Shown: positions 1 to 9,267, counted from the first letter of the stretch. The stretch is 64,000 bases of DNA from Sagittula sp. P11 (GCF_002814095.1 NZ_CP021913.1:620001-684000), one strand, 5' to 3'. Numbers and translations: made by a program. The notes: generated by a model not told the origin, from the sequence alone.

Positions 1-9
1 CGAGAGCGG

Positions 10-1335
10 TCAGGCGCGCGCGGCGGCCCTTTCCAGCGCCGGATAGCGCAGTCCGAGGGTCAGCCCGCGAGCGGCAAAGGCCACGAGCAGCGACAGCCAC
101 AGCCCGTGATTCTCCATCGGCCCGATCAGGAGGAAGACGCTGGCGAAGTAGCATGCCGCCGAGATCACCATCATGTTGCGCATGTCGCCGGTGCGGGTGG
201 CACCGATGAAGATCCCGTCGAGCATCCATGACGCCAGACCGACCAGCGGCGCGGCGACCATCCACGGCAGGTAGGAACGCGCGGCCTCGCGCACCGCGGA
301 GTCGGCGGCCATGGCGTCGATGATGAACCCGCCGAGCAGCGCGAAGCCCAGTGCGAAGATGACATTGCAGATCAGCCCCCAGAGGCTGGTCATCAGCGCG
401 GCGCGGCGGACGCGGTCGATGGCCCGGGCACCCACCGCCTGCCCCACCAGCGCCTCCGCCGCGAAGGCGAAGCCGTCGAGCGCATAGGCCATGATGTGCA
501 GGAACTGCAGCAGCACCTGGTTTGCGGCAAGCGTCACGTCGCCGAACCGCCCGCCCAGCAGCAGGAAGGAGACGAAGATCGATTCCAGCATCAGCGAGCG
601 GATCAGGATGTCGGTGTTGACCACCGCCATGCGCTTCAGCTTCACGCGGTCGAAGACGCGGTCCCAGTCGCGCCATGACGGCACGCGGAAGGCGGCACGG
701 CAGAGGAAAAGTCCCATTGCGAGACCGGACCATTCGGCGATGAAGGTCGCGGTGGCCACGCCGGTGACGCCCCAGCCCAGCGACAGCACGAACCACAGAT
801 CGAGGGCGACGTTGATGCCGTTCATCCAGAGCTGCAGCAGGAAGACGTCGCGGGTCCGCTCCTGCGCGATCAACCAGCCGTTGATACCGTAAATGGCGAT
901 GGCGGCGGGCGCGGACCAGATGCGGATGCTCATGTAGTCGCGGGCGAGCGCCTCGACCTCGGCGCTGGCGGGCGAGACGGCGAAGGCCACGCGGTAGACC
1001 AACGCCTGCAGCACGATCAGCGCGAGCCCCCCGGCGAGGCCGATCATCAGGGCGCGGGTCAGGAGGGCGGCGACCTCGGCGCGGTTGCCCTCTCCGGCGG
1101 CCTGCGCGGTCAGCCCGGCGGTGCCCATCCGGAGGAAGCCGAAGAGCCAGTAGATGGCGGTCAGGACGACGCTGCCGACACCCACGGCGGCGATCGGTTC
1201 GGGCGACGGGATCTGCCCGACGACGCCGGTGTCGACCGCGCCCAGCAGCGGCACGGTGACGTTGGCCAGAAGGATCGGCAGGGCAATCTTCAGGACCCGC
1301 CCATTGGTGATCGGTGCAAAAGCGGGTGAGGTCAT
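10..1335 (-). CDS. MATE family efflux transporter
   Basis: A 441-residue integral membrane protein of the multi-antimicrobial extrusion (MATE/DinF-like) family, expected to export cationic compounds in exchange for Na+ or H+. The translation is rich in hydrophobic stretches in two similar halves, as in the family, and family-like segments such as GAVDTGVVGQ near residue 35 and GWLIAQERTRD near residue 150 are visible. Length matches the usual 440-460. I chose the ATG (MTSPAF) because AAGGAA lies 6-7 bases upstream; an in-frame GTG 24 bases earlier has no better site. The gene stands alone and reads towards the window edge. Substrate cannot be inferred. Confidence 0.9.
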   Translation of the reverse strand: MTSPAFAPITNGRVLKIALPILLANVTVPLLGAVDTGVVGQIPSPEPIAAVGVGSVVLTAIYWLFGFLRMGTAGLTAQAAGEGNRAEVAALLTRALMIGLAGGLALIVLQALVYRVAFAVSPASAEVEALARDYMSIRIWSAPAAIAIYGINGWLIAQERTRDVFLLQLWMNGINVALDLWFVLSLGWGVTGVATATFIAEWSGLAMGLFLCRAAFRVPSWRDWDRVFDRVKLKRMAVVNTDILIRSLMLESIFVSFLLLGGRFGDVTLAANQVLLQFLHIMAYALDGFAFAAEALVGQAVGARAIDRVRRAALMTSLWGLICNVIFALGFALLGGFIIDAMAADSAVREAARSYLPWMVAAPLVGLASWMLDGIFIGATRTGDMRNMMVISAACYFASVFLLIGPMENHGLWLSLLVAFAARGLTLGLRYPALERAAARA

Positions 1336-1423
1336 GCCGTTTTCCTTCGGGACTTGCACCGCTGTTTGAAACGATGCCGCCGGGAGGTCAAGGCGGTGGG
1401 GGGCGCGTGCCGGGGCGCGCGGG

Positions 1424-1936
1424 TCAGCCCTGCTGGCCGCGCGGCATCAGGAAATGCGCGGTGGCCTGCGCGAAGGGCCGGTCGCGGTTGTCCTGCCATG
1501 CCTCGGCCTGGACAGAGGCGTAGCGCCGGCCGGAGCGGGTGACGCGGGCGCGGCCGTAGGCGTCGCGCGGCAGGCCCGAGCGCAGGTAATCGACGGTGAA
1601 GTCGATGGTCTTGGGCAGGCGCGGCAACTGACCCGAGGCCATGGCGTCGAGGTCCAGCGCGCCGGATTCGAGGTCGCCCCAGAGCCAGGTCCAGTTGAGC
1701 GTGACCATGGCGGTGACTTCGAGGAAGGCCGCCGTCACGCCGCCGTGGATCGCCTGCAGGAAGGGGTTGCCGATCAGGTCCTCGCGGAAGGGCAGCACGG
1801 CGGTCAGCTCGTCGCCGCGGCGGTCGAATGTGACGCCGAGGTAGGCGATGTAGGGCACGCCGGAGACCAGCGCCGAAAGGGCCGCGTCGCGGCGCTGCTT
1901 GACCACCTGGACGGGTTCGGGGGCGGCACGGTTCAT
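1424..1936 (-). CDS. PaaI family thioesterase (second of a pair)
   Basis: A 170-residue hotdog-fold protein of the PaaI/4HBT thioesterase group, expected to hydrolyse acyl- or aryl-CoA thioesters in the cytoplasm. The signature HGG motif lies in FLQAIHGGVTAAFLE in the first half, followed by the beta-sheet block around TIDFTVDYLRSG typical of the fold. The start is fixed by an ATGA overlap with the stop of the upstream thioesterase, so the two are co-translated. The open frame continues further upstream but only out of frame with that gene, so the longer reading is not real. The neighbouring beta-oxidation genes fit a CoA-recycling role. Substrate is unknown. Confidence 0.85.
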   Translation of the reverse strand: MNRAAPEPVQVVKQRRDAALSALVSGVPYIAYLGVTFDRRGDELTAVLPFREDLIGNPFLQAIHGGVTAAFLEVTAMVTLNWTWLWGDLESGALDLDAMASGQLPRLPKTIDFTVDYLRSGLPRDAYGRARVTRSGRRYASVQAEAWQDNRDRPFAQATAHFLMPRGQQG

Positions 1937-2385
1937 GTCATGTCTCCGCGGTCTTTGGTGTTGGGCGCCTGTTCGACGGTGAAGGTCCCCGTGGCGGCGG
2001 CCACCGGGCGGTCGGTGTCGTCGTCGCAGGCGGTGGCGCGGATGAAGGCGACGGAGCGCGTGATATGGTAACACTCGGCCCGCGCGGTGATGGTCTGGCC
2101 CGGGGTCGCGGGGCGCATGTAGTCGATGCGCAGGCTGATCGTCGCGGTGCCGGCGGGGGCACGCGGGTGGCTCATGACGGCGGCGCCCGAGCAGGTGTCC
2201 ATCAGCGCCGAGACCGCGCCGCCGTGGATCACCCCGCTTTCCGGATCGCCGATGAAGCGGCTGTCGTAGGGCATTTCGATCACCGCGACGCCTTCGCCGA
2301 TGTCGACGATGTGCATGCCGAGCGCCTTCGAATGTGGGATCGTCTCGATGAATTGCCGCGCGATGCGGGCCTTGTCGACGGTCAT
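1933..2385 (-). CDS. PaaI family thioesterase (first of a pair)
   Basis: A 150-residue hotdog-fold thioesterase of the PaaI type. The key block SGVIHGGAVSALMDTCSGA carries the HGG motif and the downstream Asp used for catalysis in the family, and LRIDYMRPATPGQ matches the following strand. I start it at MTVDKARI; an in-frame ATG/GTG further upstream would add a low-complexity arginine-rich tail with no family match. It overlaps the next gene by 4 bp, so both form a two-gene operon divergent from the MerR gene at 2514. It likely removes CoA from acyl or aryl intermediates; specificity is not visible. Confidence 0.87.
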   Translation of the reverse strand: MTVDKARIARQFIETIPHSKALGMHIVDIGEGVAVIEMPYDSRFIGDPESGVIHGGAVSALMDTCSGAAVMSHPRAPAGTATISLRIDYMRPATPGQTITARAECYHITRSVAFIRATACDDDTDRPVAAATGTFTVEQAPNTKDRGDMT

Positions 2386-2513
2386 GCTGGGACTCCTGCG
2401 GCGGGTTGGGGCGGACGGTGCCATGCCGCTCAAAAAGGGTCAATCGGCGGGCCAATCTTGCCAGACGCAACGCTGCGGCATAGCTTTTCCCGGTACGAGC
2501 TGGAGAGAGTGGG

Positions 2514-2885
2514 ATGGGCAACGTGCGATTGAGCTTCAAGGAGATGTGCGCGAAGTTCGATGTCACGCCGCGTACCCTGCGGTATTACGAGTACATCGAA
2601 CTGCTCTCGCCGGAGCGCGAGGGACGCTCGCGTTTCTACGGTGCGCGGGAAATCGCCCGCATGACGCTGATCCTGCGCGGGCGCAAGTTCGGCTTCCCGC
2701 TGGAGGACATCCGGCAGTGGCTGACCATCTACGAGCAGGACGGAAACCAGGCGCAGATGCGCGCATGGGTTGTACTGGCGGACAAGCAGCTCAAGGAACT
2801 CGAAGAGCAGAAACAGCAGATCGAGGAAGCGCTCACCGAACTCAAAGCGCTTCGGGACGAAACTGCGCAGTCGCTCGGTTCGTGA
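2514..2885 (+). CDS. MerR family transcriptional regulator (copy 1)
   Basis: A 123-residue one-component regulator. The N-terminal MerR winged helix is clear: FDVTPRTLRYYEYIELLSP (residues about 15-33) is the classic recognition-helix segment, followed by RSRFYGAREIARM. Residues from about 75 to the end form a long dimerisation coiled coil rich in K/E/Q, and there is no cysteine cluster, so it is not a metal sensor. It resembles the MerR proteins (LiuR-like) that control acyl-CoA and branched-chain amino-acid catabolism, fitting the downstream dehydrogenases. It is a close paralogue of the regulator at 3125. The effector is probably a CoA ester, by inference only. Confidence 0.9.
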   Translation: MGNVRLSFKEMCAKFDVTPRTLRYYEYIELLSPEREGRSRFYGAREIARMTLILRGRKFGFPLEDIRQWLTIYEQDGNQAQMRAWVVLADKQLKELEEQKQQIEEALTELKALRDETAQSLGS

Positions 2886-2926
2886 CAAACTCCTTTGTCC
2901 GGGCGCTTTGAGCGTTCTTCTTATGC

Positions 2927-2946
2927 GGGTAAGGTTTACCTTACCC
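2927..2946. promoter_or_regulatory. 20-bp perfect dyad, candidate MerR operator
   Basis: GGGTAAGGT, TT, then ACCTTACCC: a perfect 9+2+9 inverted repeat between the two MerR genes, about 180 bases before the second one. MerR proteins bind long dyads lying between -35 and -10 elements, so this is a natural candidate operator for one of the two regulators. No clean -35/-10 pair is obvious around it. It could also act as a hairpin after the first MerR gene, although no T-run follows. Confidence 0.5.
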
Positions 2947-3004
2947 AACGTCCGCGTGATCCATGTAACAAAATTGCTATGTGTACGCCGGGCCCGTGCA
3001 GGAA

Positions 3005-3046
3005 GTTACGTCAGTTACCATGTGACGCAGCGTATGAGTTACGTCA
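3005..3046. promoter_or_regulatory. Direct repeats GTTACGTCA upstream of second merR
   Basis: GTTACGTCA occurs at 3005-3013 and again at 3038-3046, 33 bases apart (about three helical turns), with a related TGTGACGCA between them at 3021. TTACGT-type half-sites are reported for LiuR-like MerR regulators of acyl-CoA catabolism, so these are plausible regulatory sites for the operon starting at 3125. Inference only. Confidence 0.35.
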
Positions 3047-3124
3047 CCGAAATTTCCCATTGTAAGAATGGATCGAAATCCGCACCTCGGGCGTCTCTTC
3101 TATGAGAAACCGAGGAAAGCGGAC

Positions 3125-3529
3125 ATGACCGAAGACAAACTGATGACCATTAGGGAGATGTGCGACGCCTACGAGGTGACCCCCCGGACCCTGCGTTTCT
3201 ATGAGCAGAAAGAGCTTCTGGCCCCCATCCGGGAAGGACAGAAGCGGCTCTACACGAAACGCGAACGGGCACGCCTCGTGCTGATTCTGCGCGGCAAGCG
3301 CTTCGGGTTCAGCCTTGAGGACATTCGCCAGCTCCTGGACCTGTACGAACTGGGCGACCAGCAGCGCACGCAGCTGGAAAAGGCCTACGAAATTGCCGAA
3401 GCGCGGCTGGACGAGATGATCCGGCAACGCGACGACCTCGACAGCGCGATCGTCGAGCTGAAGGAACAGATGAAGTGGGGCGAGAAGATGCTCGGCTCCA
3501 TGGAAGAGAAGAAGGCGGCGGCAGAGTAG
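3125..3529 (+). CDS. MerR family transcriptional regulator (copy 2)
   Basis: A 134-residue MerR-type regulator. The winged helix shows [19 protein letters not shown], and [23 protein letters not shown] matches copy 1 nearly residue for residue; the C-terminal half is a charged coiled coil for dimerisation. I start it at MTEDKL because GAGGAAAG lies just upstream and it aligns with the start of copy 1; an in-frame ATG at 3068 would add 19 residues with no family counterpart. It precedes the acyl-CoA dehydrogenase by 56 bp and is likely co-transcribed with it, so it probably regulates its own operon in response to an acyl-CoA. Confidence 0.9.
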   Translation: MTEDKLMTIREMCDAYEVTPRTLRFYEQKELLAPIREGQKRLYTKRERARLVLILRGKRFGFSLEDIRQLLDLYELGDQQRTQLEKAYEIAEARLDEMIRQRDDLDSAIVELKEQMKWGEKMLGSMEEKKAAAE

Positions 3530-3585
3530 ATGTCCCGCTGAACCACCGGCGCGCCGACACGCGCGCAGGATCAAGGGAGAGAGAC

Positions 3586-5367
3586 ATGCCGACATACAAT
3601 GCCCCCGTGAAGGACCAGATGTTCGTTCTGAACGACGTCCTGAAGATCGGCACGGCGGACATACCGGGATACGAGGACCTGGACAGGGATACTGTCCAAG
3701 CGATCCTGGACGAGGCGGGAAAGGTCGCACGCGACGTGCTGGCTCCGCTGAACGTGGTCGGCGATACAGAAGGATGCGTCCTCGAAAACGGCGTGGTGCG
3801 CACGCCGAAGGGTTTCAAGGACGCGTTCGACCAGGTGCGGGAGGGCGGCTGGACGGCGCTCGACTGCGATCCGGAATTCGGCGGTCAGGGCCTGCCCTAC
3901 GTGGTCGCCACGGCAGTGGGCGAGCAGTTCTCGGCCGCGAACATGGCTTTCAACATGTACCAGGGGCTCACTCACGGCGCCTATTCGGCCATCCACACTC
4001 ACGGGACCGACGACCAGAAAGCCACGTTCCTGCCGCGCATGGTGACCTGTGAATGGACCGGCACCATGAACCTGACGGAGCCGCATTGCGGCACCGACCT
4101 CGGCCTGATGCGCACCAAGGCGGAGCCGCAGGACGACGGCACCTACAGGATCACCGGGCAGAAGATCTTCATCTCTGCCGGCGACCACGACATGTCCGAC
4201 AACGTCGTGCACCTCGTGCTGGCGAAGATACCCGGCGGCCCCGACGGCATCAAGGGCGTGTCGCTGTTCATCGTGCCGAAGTTCCTCGTGAACGAGGACG
4301 GCAGCCTCGGCGACCGCAACGAGGTCTCGGTCGGCAAGATCGAGGAGAAGATGGGCATCCACGGCAACTCCACCTGCGTCATGAACTACGACGGCGCGAC
4401 GGGCTACCTGCTGGGTGAGGCGCACAAGGGGATGCGCGCCATGTTCACCATGATGAACGAGGCGCGGATGGGCGTGGGCCTGCAGGGCTATGCGCAGGCC
4501 GACGTGGCCTACCAGAACGCGCTCGAGTACGCCAAGGACCGGCTTCAGGGCCGCGACGTGACGGGGGCAAAGAACCCGGACGGCCCCGCCGATCCGCTGA
4601 TCGTGCATCCCGACATCCGCCGTTCGCTGATGGACCAGAAGTCCTTTGTCGAGGGCGCGCGCGCCTTCGTCTACTGGGGCGCGTCGATGATCGACCGCGC
4701 GCACCGCAACTCGGACAAGGACGCGGACGGGCTGATCTCGCTGATGACGCCGGTCATCAAGGGCTTCCTGACCGACCGCGGCTTCGACATGTGCATCCAG
4801 GCGCAGCAGGTCTACGGCGGCCACGGCTACATCGAGGAATGGGGCATGTCGCAGTTCGCCCGCGACGCCCGGATCGCGATGATCTACGAAGGTGCGAACG
4901 GCGTGCAGGCGCTGGACCTCGTGGGCCGCAAGCTGGCGCAGGACGGCGGCAAGCACGTCATGGCCTTCTTCGACATGGTGAAGTCCTACATCGCCGAGGC
5001 GAAGGGCAAGGACGAGGCCTTCGACAAGGCCTTCCTGGAGCCGCTGAAGGCCGCCTCGAAGGACCTGCAGGGTGCGGGCATGTACTTCATGCAGAACGGC
5101 ATGAAGAACCCGAACGCTGCGCTGTCGGGGTCCTATGACTTCATGCACCTCTTCGGGCATGTCTGCCTTGGTCTGATGTGGGCGAAGATGGCGGAGGCCG
5201 CGACCGAGGTGCTGGCCTCGGGTGCGGGGGATGCCGAATTCCTCAAGGCGAAGATCGACACGGGTCGCTACTACATGGCGCGGCAGCTGCCGATGACCGC
5301 GACGCACCTGAAGCGGATCGAGAGCGGCGCGGACCCGGTGATGGCGCTTGAGGCGGACGCCTTTTGA
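3586..5367 (+). CDS. Acyl-CoA dehydrogenase, DmdC-type (large form with extra C-terminal domain)
   Basis: A 593-residue FAD-dependent acyl-CoA dehydrogenase of the long subfamily that includes DmdC (3-methylmercaptopropionyl-CoA dehydrogenase of DMSP demethylation) and FadE-like enzymes. Visible blocks: the FAD/substrate segment [33 protein letters not shown], and the catalytic block [18 protein letters not shown]. The Glu of YEG is residue 435 by my count, which is also the catalytic base number I recall for characterised DmdC proteins. Residues about 470-593 are the added helical domain. It oxidises an acyl-CoA to the enoyl-CoA. Whether the substrate is MMPA-CoA or an ordinary fatty acyl-CoA cannot be decided, since Roseobacters carry paralogues. 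SD GGGAGAGAG precedes the ATG. Confidence 0.88.
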   Translation: MPTYNAPVKDQMFVLNDVLKIGTADIPGYEDLDRDTVQAILDEAGKVARDVLAPLNVVGDTEGCVLENGVVRTPKGFKDAFDQVREGGWTALDCDPEFGGQGLPYVVATAVGEQFSAANMAFNMYQGLTHGAYSAIHTHGTDDQKATFLPRMVTCEWTGTMNLTEPHCGTDLGLMRTKAEPQDDGTYRITGQKIFISAGDHDMSDNVVHLVLAKIPGGPDGIKGVSLFIVPKFLVNEDGSLGDRNEVSVGKIEEKMGIHGNSTCVMNYDGATGYLLGEAHKGMRAMFTMMNEARMGVGLQGYAQADVAYQNALEYAKDRLQGRDVTGAKNPDGPADPLIVHPDIRRSLMDQKSFVEGARAFVYWGASMIDRAHRNSDKDADGLISLMTPVIKGFLTDRGFDMCIQAQQVYGGHGYIEEWGMSQFARDARIAMIYEGANGVQALDLVGRKLAQDGGKHVMAFFDMVKSYIAEAKGKDEAFDKAFLEPLKAASKDLQGAGMYFMQNGMKNPNAALSGSYDFMHLFGHVCLGLMWAKMAEAATEVLASGAGDAEFLKAKIDTGRYYMARQLPMTATHLKRIESGADPVMALEADAF

Positions 5368-5373
5368 GAGGAA

Positions 5374-5392
5374 GGTGGGGTATAACCCCACC
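5374..5392. terminator. Short GC-rich hairpin
   Basis: GGTGGGGT, loop ATA, ACCCCACC: an 8-bp perfect stem 7 bases after the dehydrogenase stop and just before the SD of the next small gene. There is no T-run, so it is more likely an mRNA processing, stabilising or attenuating hairpin than a full terminator. Confidence 0.4.
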
Positions 5393-5409
5393 CTACTCCG
5401 GAGGAGCCC

Positions 5410-5622
5410 GTGCCCAAACGCTTTCGCCTGACCCGACGCTTCCCGGTGGCCATGACGGAAGACGGCTACCGCAGGCTGAGGGCCTTCGCGCAGGAGGCCG
5501 GGCTGGATGAGGGAGAGGCGCTGTCCTTTCTCTTCGAACACTTCGAGAGCGTCACGGACGAACATGCGCTGGCCCATCGCCTGCGCCTGTTCAACGCCGA
5601 GCTGGAGGCCCGCAAGCGATGA
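5410..5622 (+). CDS. Small conserved-type hypothetical protein (70 aa)
   Basis: A 70-residue soluble protein with GTG start preceded by a strong SD (CCGGAGGAG). The sequence is charged and helical: residues 14-30 (MTEDGYRRLRAFAQEAG) and 45-69 look like two amphipathic helices. No family is recognised. Its position between two acyl-CoA dehydrogenase genes, in the same direction with short gaps, suggests co-expression with the beta-oxidation operon. The first part (RRFPVAMTEDGYRRLRAFA) is reminiscent of small ribbon-helix-helix proteins, but no firm match can be claimed. Confidence 0.65.
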   Translation: MPKRFRLTRRFPVAMTEDGYRRLRAFAQEAGLDEGEALSFLFEHFESVTDEHALAHRLRLFNAELEARKR

Positions 5623-5703
5623 GCCCCGCGCGGCGTCCGTGCCATGGCGGGCGGCCCGTCCGCGGACCGCGCCGCACCGCCTGAACAGGATGGAAGACTG
5701 CTG

Positions 5704-6837
5704 ATGACCTGGATGACCGACGAACACGCCATGCTGGCGGAGATGACGCGAAAGTTCATCGAGACCGAGTGGCAGCCGCTGTACGACAAGTGGCGCAAGC
5801 AGGGCCAGATGGACCGCGAGACCTGGACGCAGGCGGGCGAGCTCGGCCTGCTCTGCCCCTCGGTGCCGGAGGAATACGGCGGCGCGGGCGGCGACTTCGG
5901 CCACGAGGCGGTGATCCTGATCGAGGCGGCGCGCGCCAACCTCGCCTCCTGGGGGCATGGCATCCACTCGGGCATCGTGGCGCATTACATCCTGGCCTAC
6001 GGTACGGAAGAGCAGAAGGTGCGCTGGCTGCCGAAGATGGTGACCGGCGAGCTGGTGGGCGCGCTGGCGATGACCGAACCCTCGGGCGGCTCGGACGTGC
6101 AGAACCTGAAGACCCGGGCGGTGCGTGACGGCAACGCCTACCGGCTGTCGGGGCAGAAGACCTTCATCACCAACGGCCAGCACGCCAACCTGATCGTGGT
6201 GGCGGCCAAGACCGACCCGTCGCAGGGGTCGAAGGGCACCTCGCTGATGGTGGTGGAGACCGATGGCGCGGAGGGATTCACCCGCGGCCGCAACCTCGAG
6301 AAGATCGGCTGCCATGCTGCGGACACCTCGGAGCTGTTCTTCGACAACGTGGAATTGCCGCCCGAGAACCTGCTGGGCGGCGAGGAAGGCCAGGGGTTCT
6401 ACCAGATGATGAAGCAGCTCCCGCAGGAGCGGCTGATCATCGGCTGCGGCGCGGTGGGTGCGATGGAGGGCGCGGTGGCGCGTACCATCGCCTACTGCAA
6501 GGAACGCGAGGCCTTCGGCGGCCCGCTGACCCAGTTCCAGAACACCCGCTTCAAGCTGGCGGAATGCGCCACCAAGACGAAGGTGGCGCGCGCCTTCCTC
6601 GACAGCTGCATGGTCCAGCACCTGAAGGGCGAACTGACCGTCGAAACGGCTGCCATGGCGAAATACTGGCTGTCGGACACGCAGGGCGAGGTGCTGGACG
6701 AATGCCTGCAACTGCACGGCGGCTACGGCTACATGCAGGAATACGCGGTGGCCGAGATGTGGACGGACGCCCGGGTGCAGCGCATCTACGGCGGCACGAA
6801 CGAGATCATGAAGGAACTGATCGCGCGCGCCCTCTGA
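5704..6837 (+). CDS. Acyl-CoA dehydrogenase (short form)
   Basis: A 377-residue FAD-dependent acyl-CoA dehydrogenase of normal length. Seen: [18 protein letters not shown] (FAD-binding loop), [15 protein letters not shown], the middle-domain [20 protein letters not shown], and C-terminal GGYGYMQEY and IYGGTNEIM. The usual catalytic Glu of the C-terminal YEG motif is replaced by Gly (YGG), while a Glu sits in QERLI at residue 242, the position used as base in isovaleryl-CoA-dehydrogenase-like enzymes. This hints at a branched or otherwise non-medium-chain substrate. The ATG has AGGATGGAAG upstream. It likely works with the thiolase and FadJ-type enzyme downstream. Confidence 0.9.
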   Translation: MTWMTDEHAMLAEMTRKFIETEWQPLYDKWRKQGQMDRETWTQAGELGLLCPSVPEEYGGAGGDFGHEAVILIEAARANLASWGHGIHSGIVAHYILAYGTEEQKVRWLPKMVTGELVGALAMTEPSGGSDVQNLKTRAVRDGNAYRLSGQKTFITNGQHANLIVVAAKTDPSQGSKGTSLMVVETDGAEGFTRGRNLEKIGCHAADTSELFFDNVELPPENLLGGEEGQGFYQMMKQLPQERLIIGCGAVGAMEGAVARTIAYCKEREAFGGPLTQFQNTRFKLAECATKTKVARAFLDSCMVQHLKGELTVETAAMAKYWLSDTQGEVLDECLQLHGGYGYMQEYAVAEMWTDARVQRIYGGTNEIMKELIARAL

Positions 6838-7157
6838 CGGAGGGGCGCGTGGCGAGGGAGGAATTCGAGTATTTGGAAAGCAGAGAAACAGGAAGGTCGC
6901 ACATCGGAACCCCGCTCCGGGGCGGCGGTCGACCTTCCTGCCTTGCCTGCGCCTTTGGCGAGATGCAGGGCTTCTCCGCTTGCGGTCATCGGCTCTCCAG
7001 CCTGTACCGCCACATGAGGATCGGGCATCGGAGTTAACGCCCGCTTACCAGGGAAGCGCCCTTGTGCTTCTTTGCTTCGAAAATACTCCACGGGGGTCCG
7101 GGGGTGTGAAACCCCCGGTCCTGCAAGGGACACAGGCGCTTTGGGAGGTGCTGCGAT
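6838..7157. repeat. 320-base intergenic region with nested and flanking inverted repeats
   Basis: No gene seen. Three structures are present. CAGGAAGGTCG (6889-6899) pairs perfectly with CGACCTTCCTG (6930-6940), enclosing a second stem CCCCG/CGGGG (6910-6914/6918-6922). GAGTATTTGGAAAGCAGAG (6867-6885) has an imperfect reverse complement ending AAATACTC at 7067-7088, so about 20-base ends face each other across 180 bases. CCGGGGGT, loop GTGAA, ACCCCCGG (7098-7118) is a perfect 8-bp stem 40 bases before the GST start. Together they look like an extragenic repeat element plus a transcription stop or attenuator. Similar GAGTATTT-type ends recur in Rhodobacterales intergenic regions to my knowledge. 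Confidence 0.5.
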
Positions 7158-7796
7158 ATGACGATGACACTCTACTGCTTTGGCGAGTCGGGCCATTCCT
7201 ACAAGGCGGCGCTGGCGCTGCAGCTGGCGGGGCTGGACTGGCGACCGCAGCAGGTCGATTTCTTCGGCGGCGAGACGCGCGGGGCGGCCTACCGCGCCGA
7301 GGTCAACGAGATGGGCGAATGCCCGGTGCTGGTGGACGGCGAGGTGAAGCTGAGCCAGTCGGGGGTGATCCAGCAGTATCTGTCGGACACCTACGGGCAT
7401 TTCGGCGGCACGACGCCGGAGGAGAAGCGCGAGGTGCTGCGGTGGGTCTTGTGGGACAACCACAAGCTCTCGTCCATGGCCGGGATGACGCGGTTCCTGA
7501 TGAACTTCCTGCCCGAGGACAAGCGCCCGGCGGAGGTGATCGCCTTCAACCAGGGGCGGCTCAAGTCGGCCTATGGCATCCTCGACGCGCATCTGAAGGG
7601 GCGTGACTGGATCGTGGGCGACGGGCCGACCAATGCGGACCTTACCTGCTGCGGTTACCTCTATTACCCGGAGCCCTTCGGCTTCGACCGGGGCGACTGG
7701 CCGGAGATCGACCGCTGGCTGGGCAACATCCAGGGCCTCGACGGCTGGAAGGCGCCTTACGACCTGATGCCGGGTTCTCCGGCGGACCGGGCCTGA
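7158..7796 (+). CDS. Glutathione S-transferase family protein
   Basis: A 212-residue cytosolic GST. The N-terminal thioredoxin-like domain (1-75) shows LYCFGESGHSYKAALALQLAG, where the GESGHS segment supplies the likely catalytic Ser, then ECPVLVDGEVKLSQSGVIQQYL, the cis-Pro and Gln-Ser glutathione-contact motif. The helical C-terminal domain (85-205) ends in EIDRWLGNIQGLDGWKAPYDLMPG, typical of bacterial GSTs. It lies within the beta-oxidation block behind a hairpin region and has SD GGGAGGTG. Whether it detoxifies enoyl intermediates or conjugates a specific substrate is unknown. Confidence 0.88.
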   Translation: MTMTLYCFGESGHSYKAALALQLAGLDWRPQQVDFFGGETRGAAYRAEVNEMGECPVLVDGEVKLSQSGVIQQYLSDTYGHFGGTTPEEKREVLRWVLWDNHKLSSMAGMTRFLMNFLPEDKRPAEVIAFNQGRLKSAYGILDAHLKGRDWIVGDGPTNADLTCCGYLYYPEPFGFDRGDWPEIDRWLGNIQGLDGWKAPYDLMPGSPADRA

Positions 7797-7942
7797 GCCA
7801 TGCGCCGGGCGGCGGGAATGGCAGGTTGGCAGGGCCGTGCGGGCCGGGATCTCCCGGCTGGCACGGGCAGGACCTGCCTGACGGCGCCGGCCGCCCTGGT
7901 GGCACGAAATTCGAAATACACGACGATGAAAGGACGGGTCTC

Positions 7943-9154
7943 ATGACCGAAGCCTATATCTATGACGCCGTGCGCACGCCGCGCGGCAAGGGACGCAAGG
8001 ACGGCGCGCTGCACGAGGTGACCTCGCTGCGTCTTTCGGCGCAGGTTTTGAACGCGGTGAAGGAGCGCAACGGGCTCGACGGCCATGCCGTTGAGGACGT
8101 GATCTGGGGCAACGTCACGCAGGTCGGCGAACAGGGCGGCTGCCTCGCACGCTCGGCGGTGCTGGCTTCCGATCTCGACGAGTCGATCCCCGGCCTCGCC
8201 ATCAACCGGTTCTGCGCCAGCGGGCTGGAGGCGGTGAACCTCGCCGCCAACCAGGTCAAGGGCGGCGCCGGATCGGCCTATATCGCCGGCGGCGTGGAGA
8301 TGATGGGCCGCGTGGCCATGGGCTCGGACGGGGCGGCGATTGCCGTCGATCCCAGCCTTGCCATGGACCGCTACTTCGTCCCGCAGGGCATCAGCGCCGA
8401 CATCATCGCGACGGAATACGGCTTCTCGCGCGATGACGCGGACGCACTGGCAGTGGAGAGCCAGCGGCGCGCGGCGGCGGCCTGGGAGGACAACCGCTTC
8501 GAAAAGTCCGTGGTGACGGTGCGCGACGTGAACGGCCTGCCGATCCTCGACCGGGACGAATACATGCGCCCCGGCACCGACATGCAGAGCCTCGGTGCGC
8601 TGAAGCCGTCGTTCAAGGACATGGGCGAGGTCATGCCGGGCTTCGACGCGGTTGCGCTGATGAAGTACCCGCATCTGGAGCGGATCAACCACATCCACCA
8701 CGCGGGCAACTCCTCGGGGATCGTCGACGGCTCGGCCGCCGTTCTGATCGGCAACAAGGCGTTCGGCGAACAGTACGGGCTGAAGCCGCGGGCAAAGATC
8801 CGGGCGACCTGCAAGATCGGCACCGATCCGACCATCATGCTGACCGGCCCGGTTCCGGCGACGGAAAAGATCCTGAAGGACGCGGGCATGTCGATCGGCG
8901 ACATCGACCTCTTCGAGGTGAACGAGGCCTTCGCCAGCGTGGTGCTGCGCTTCATGCAGGCGTTCGACGTGCCGGACGACAAGGTGAACGTGAACGGCGG
9001 CTCCATCGCCATGGGCCACCCGCTGGGCGCGACCGGGGCGATCATCCTGGGTACCCTGCTGGACGAGCTCGAGCGCACCGGCAAGGGCACCGGGCTGGCC
9101 ACGCTGTGCATCGCCTCGGGCATGGGGGCGGCGACGATCATCGAACGGGTGTGA
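7943..9154 (+). CDS. Acetyl-CoA C-acyltransferase (thiolase)
   Basis: A 403-residue thiolase II-type enzyme for the last step of beta-oxidation, splitting 3-ketoacyl-CoA with CoA. The nucleophile Cys91 lies in NRFCASGLEAVNL, the activating motifs NEAFASV and GHPLGATGA are intact near the C-terminus, and the second catalytic Cys is in LCIASGMG. Length is normal for FadA-type enzymes. Start ATG follows GAAAGGACGGG. It sits upstream of the cupin fusion and the FadJ-type protein in the same direction; thiolase plus FadJ form the usual FadAJ pair. Confidence 0.93.
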   Translation: MTEAYIYDAVRTPRGKGRKDGALHEVTSLRLSAQVLNAVKERNGLDGHAVEDVIWGNVTQVGEQGGCLARSAVLASDLDESIPGLAINRFCASGLEAVNLAANQVKGGAGSAYIAGGVEMMGRVAMGSDGAAIAVDPSLAMDRYFVPQGISADIIATEYGFSRDDADALAVESQRRAAAAWEDNRFEKSVVTVRDVNGLPILDRDEYMRPGTDMQSLGALKPSFKDMGEVMPGFDAVALMKYPHLERINHIHHAGNSSGIVDGSAAVLIGNKAFGEQYGLKPRAKIRATCKIGTDPTIMLTGPVPATEKILKDAGMSIGDIDLFEVNEAFASVVLRFMQAFDVPDDKVNVNGGSIAMGHPLGATGAIILGTLLDELERTGKGTGLATLCIASGMGAATIIERV

Positions 9155-9267
9155 TCGCTTCGCTTTGCGCGAACCGGGTTTCCGTTGCGCCACCGGGCCG
9201 TGTATGACGGCTGCAGGATGTCCCGCCGGCACAGGCGGGACGGCAAGACTGGAAGAAGGAAGGCAGA

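Noticed and set aside
3571-6717. Very long minus-strand open frame (over 1000 codons) opposite the acyl-CoA dehydrogenase genes, and a similar one at 8371-12372.
   Set aside because: These are shadows of high-GC coding strands: their translations are rich in His, Arg and Leu with no domain, and the plus-strand genes are clear.
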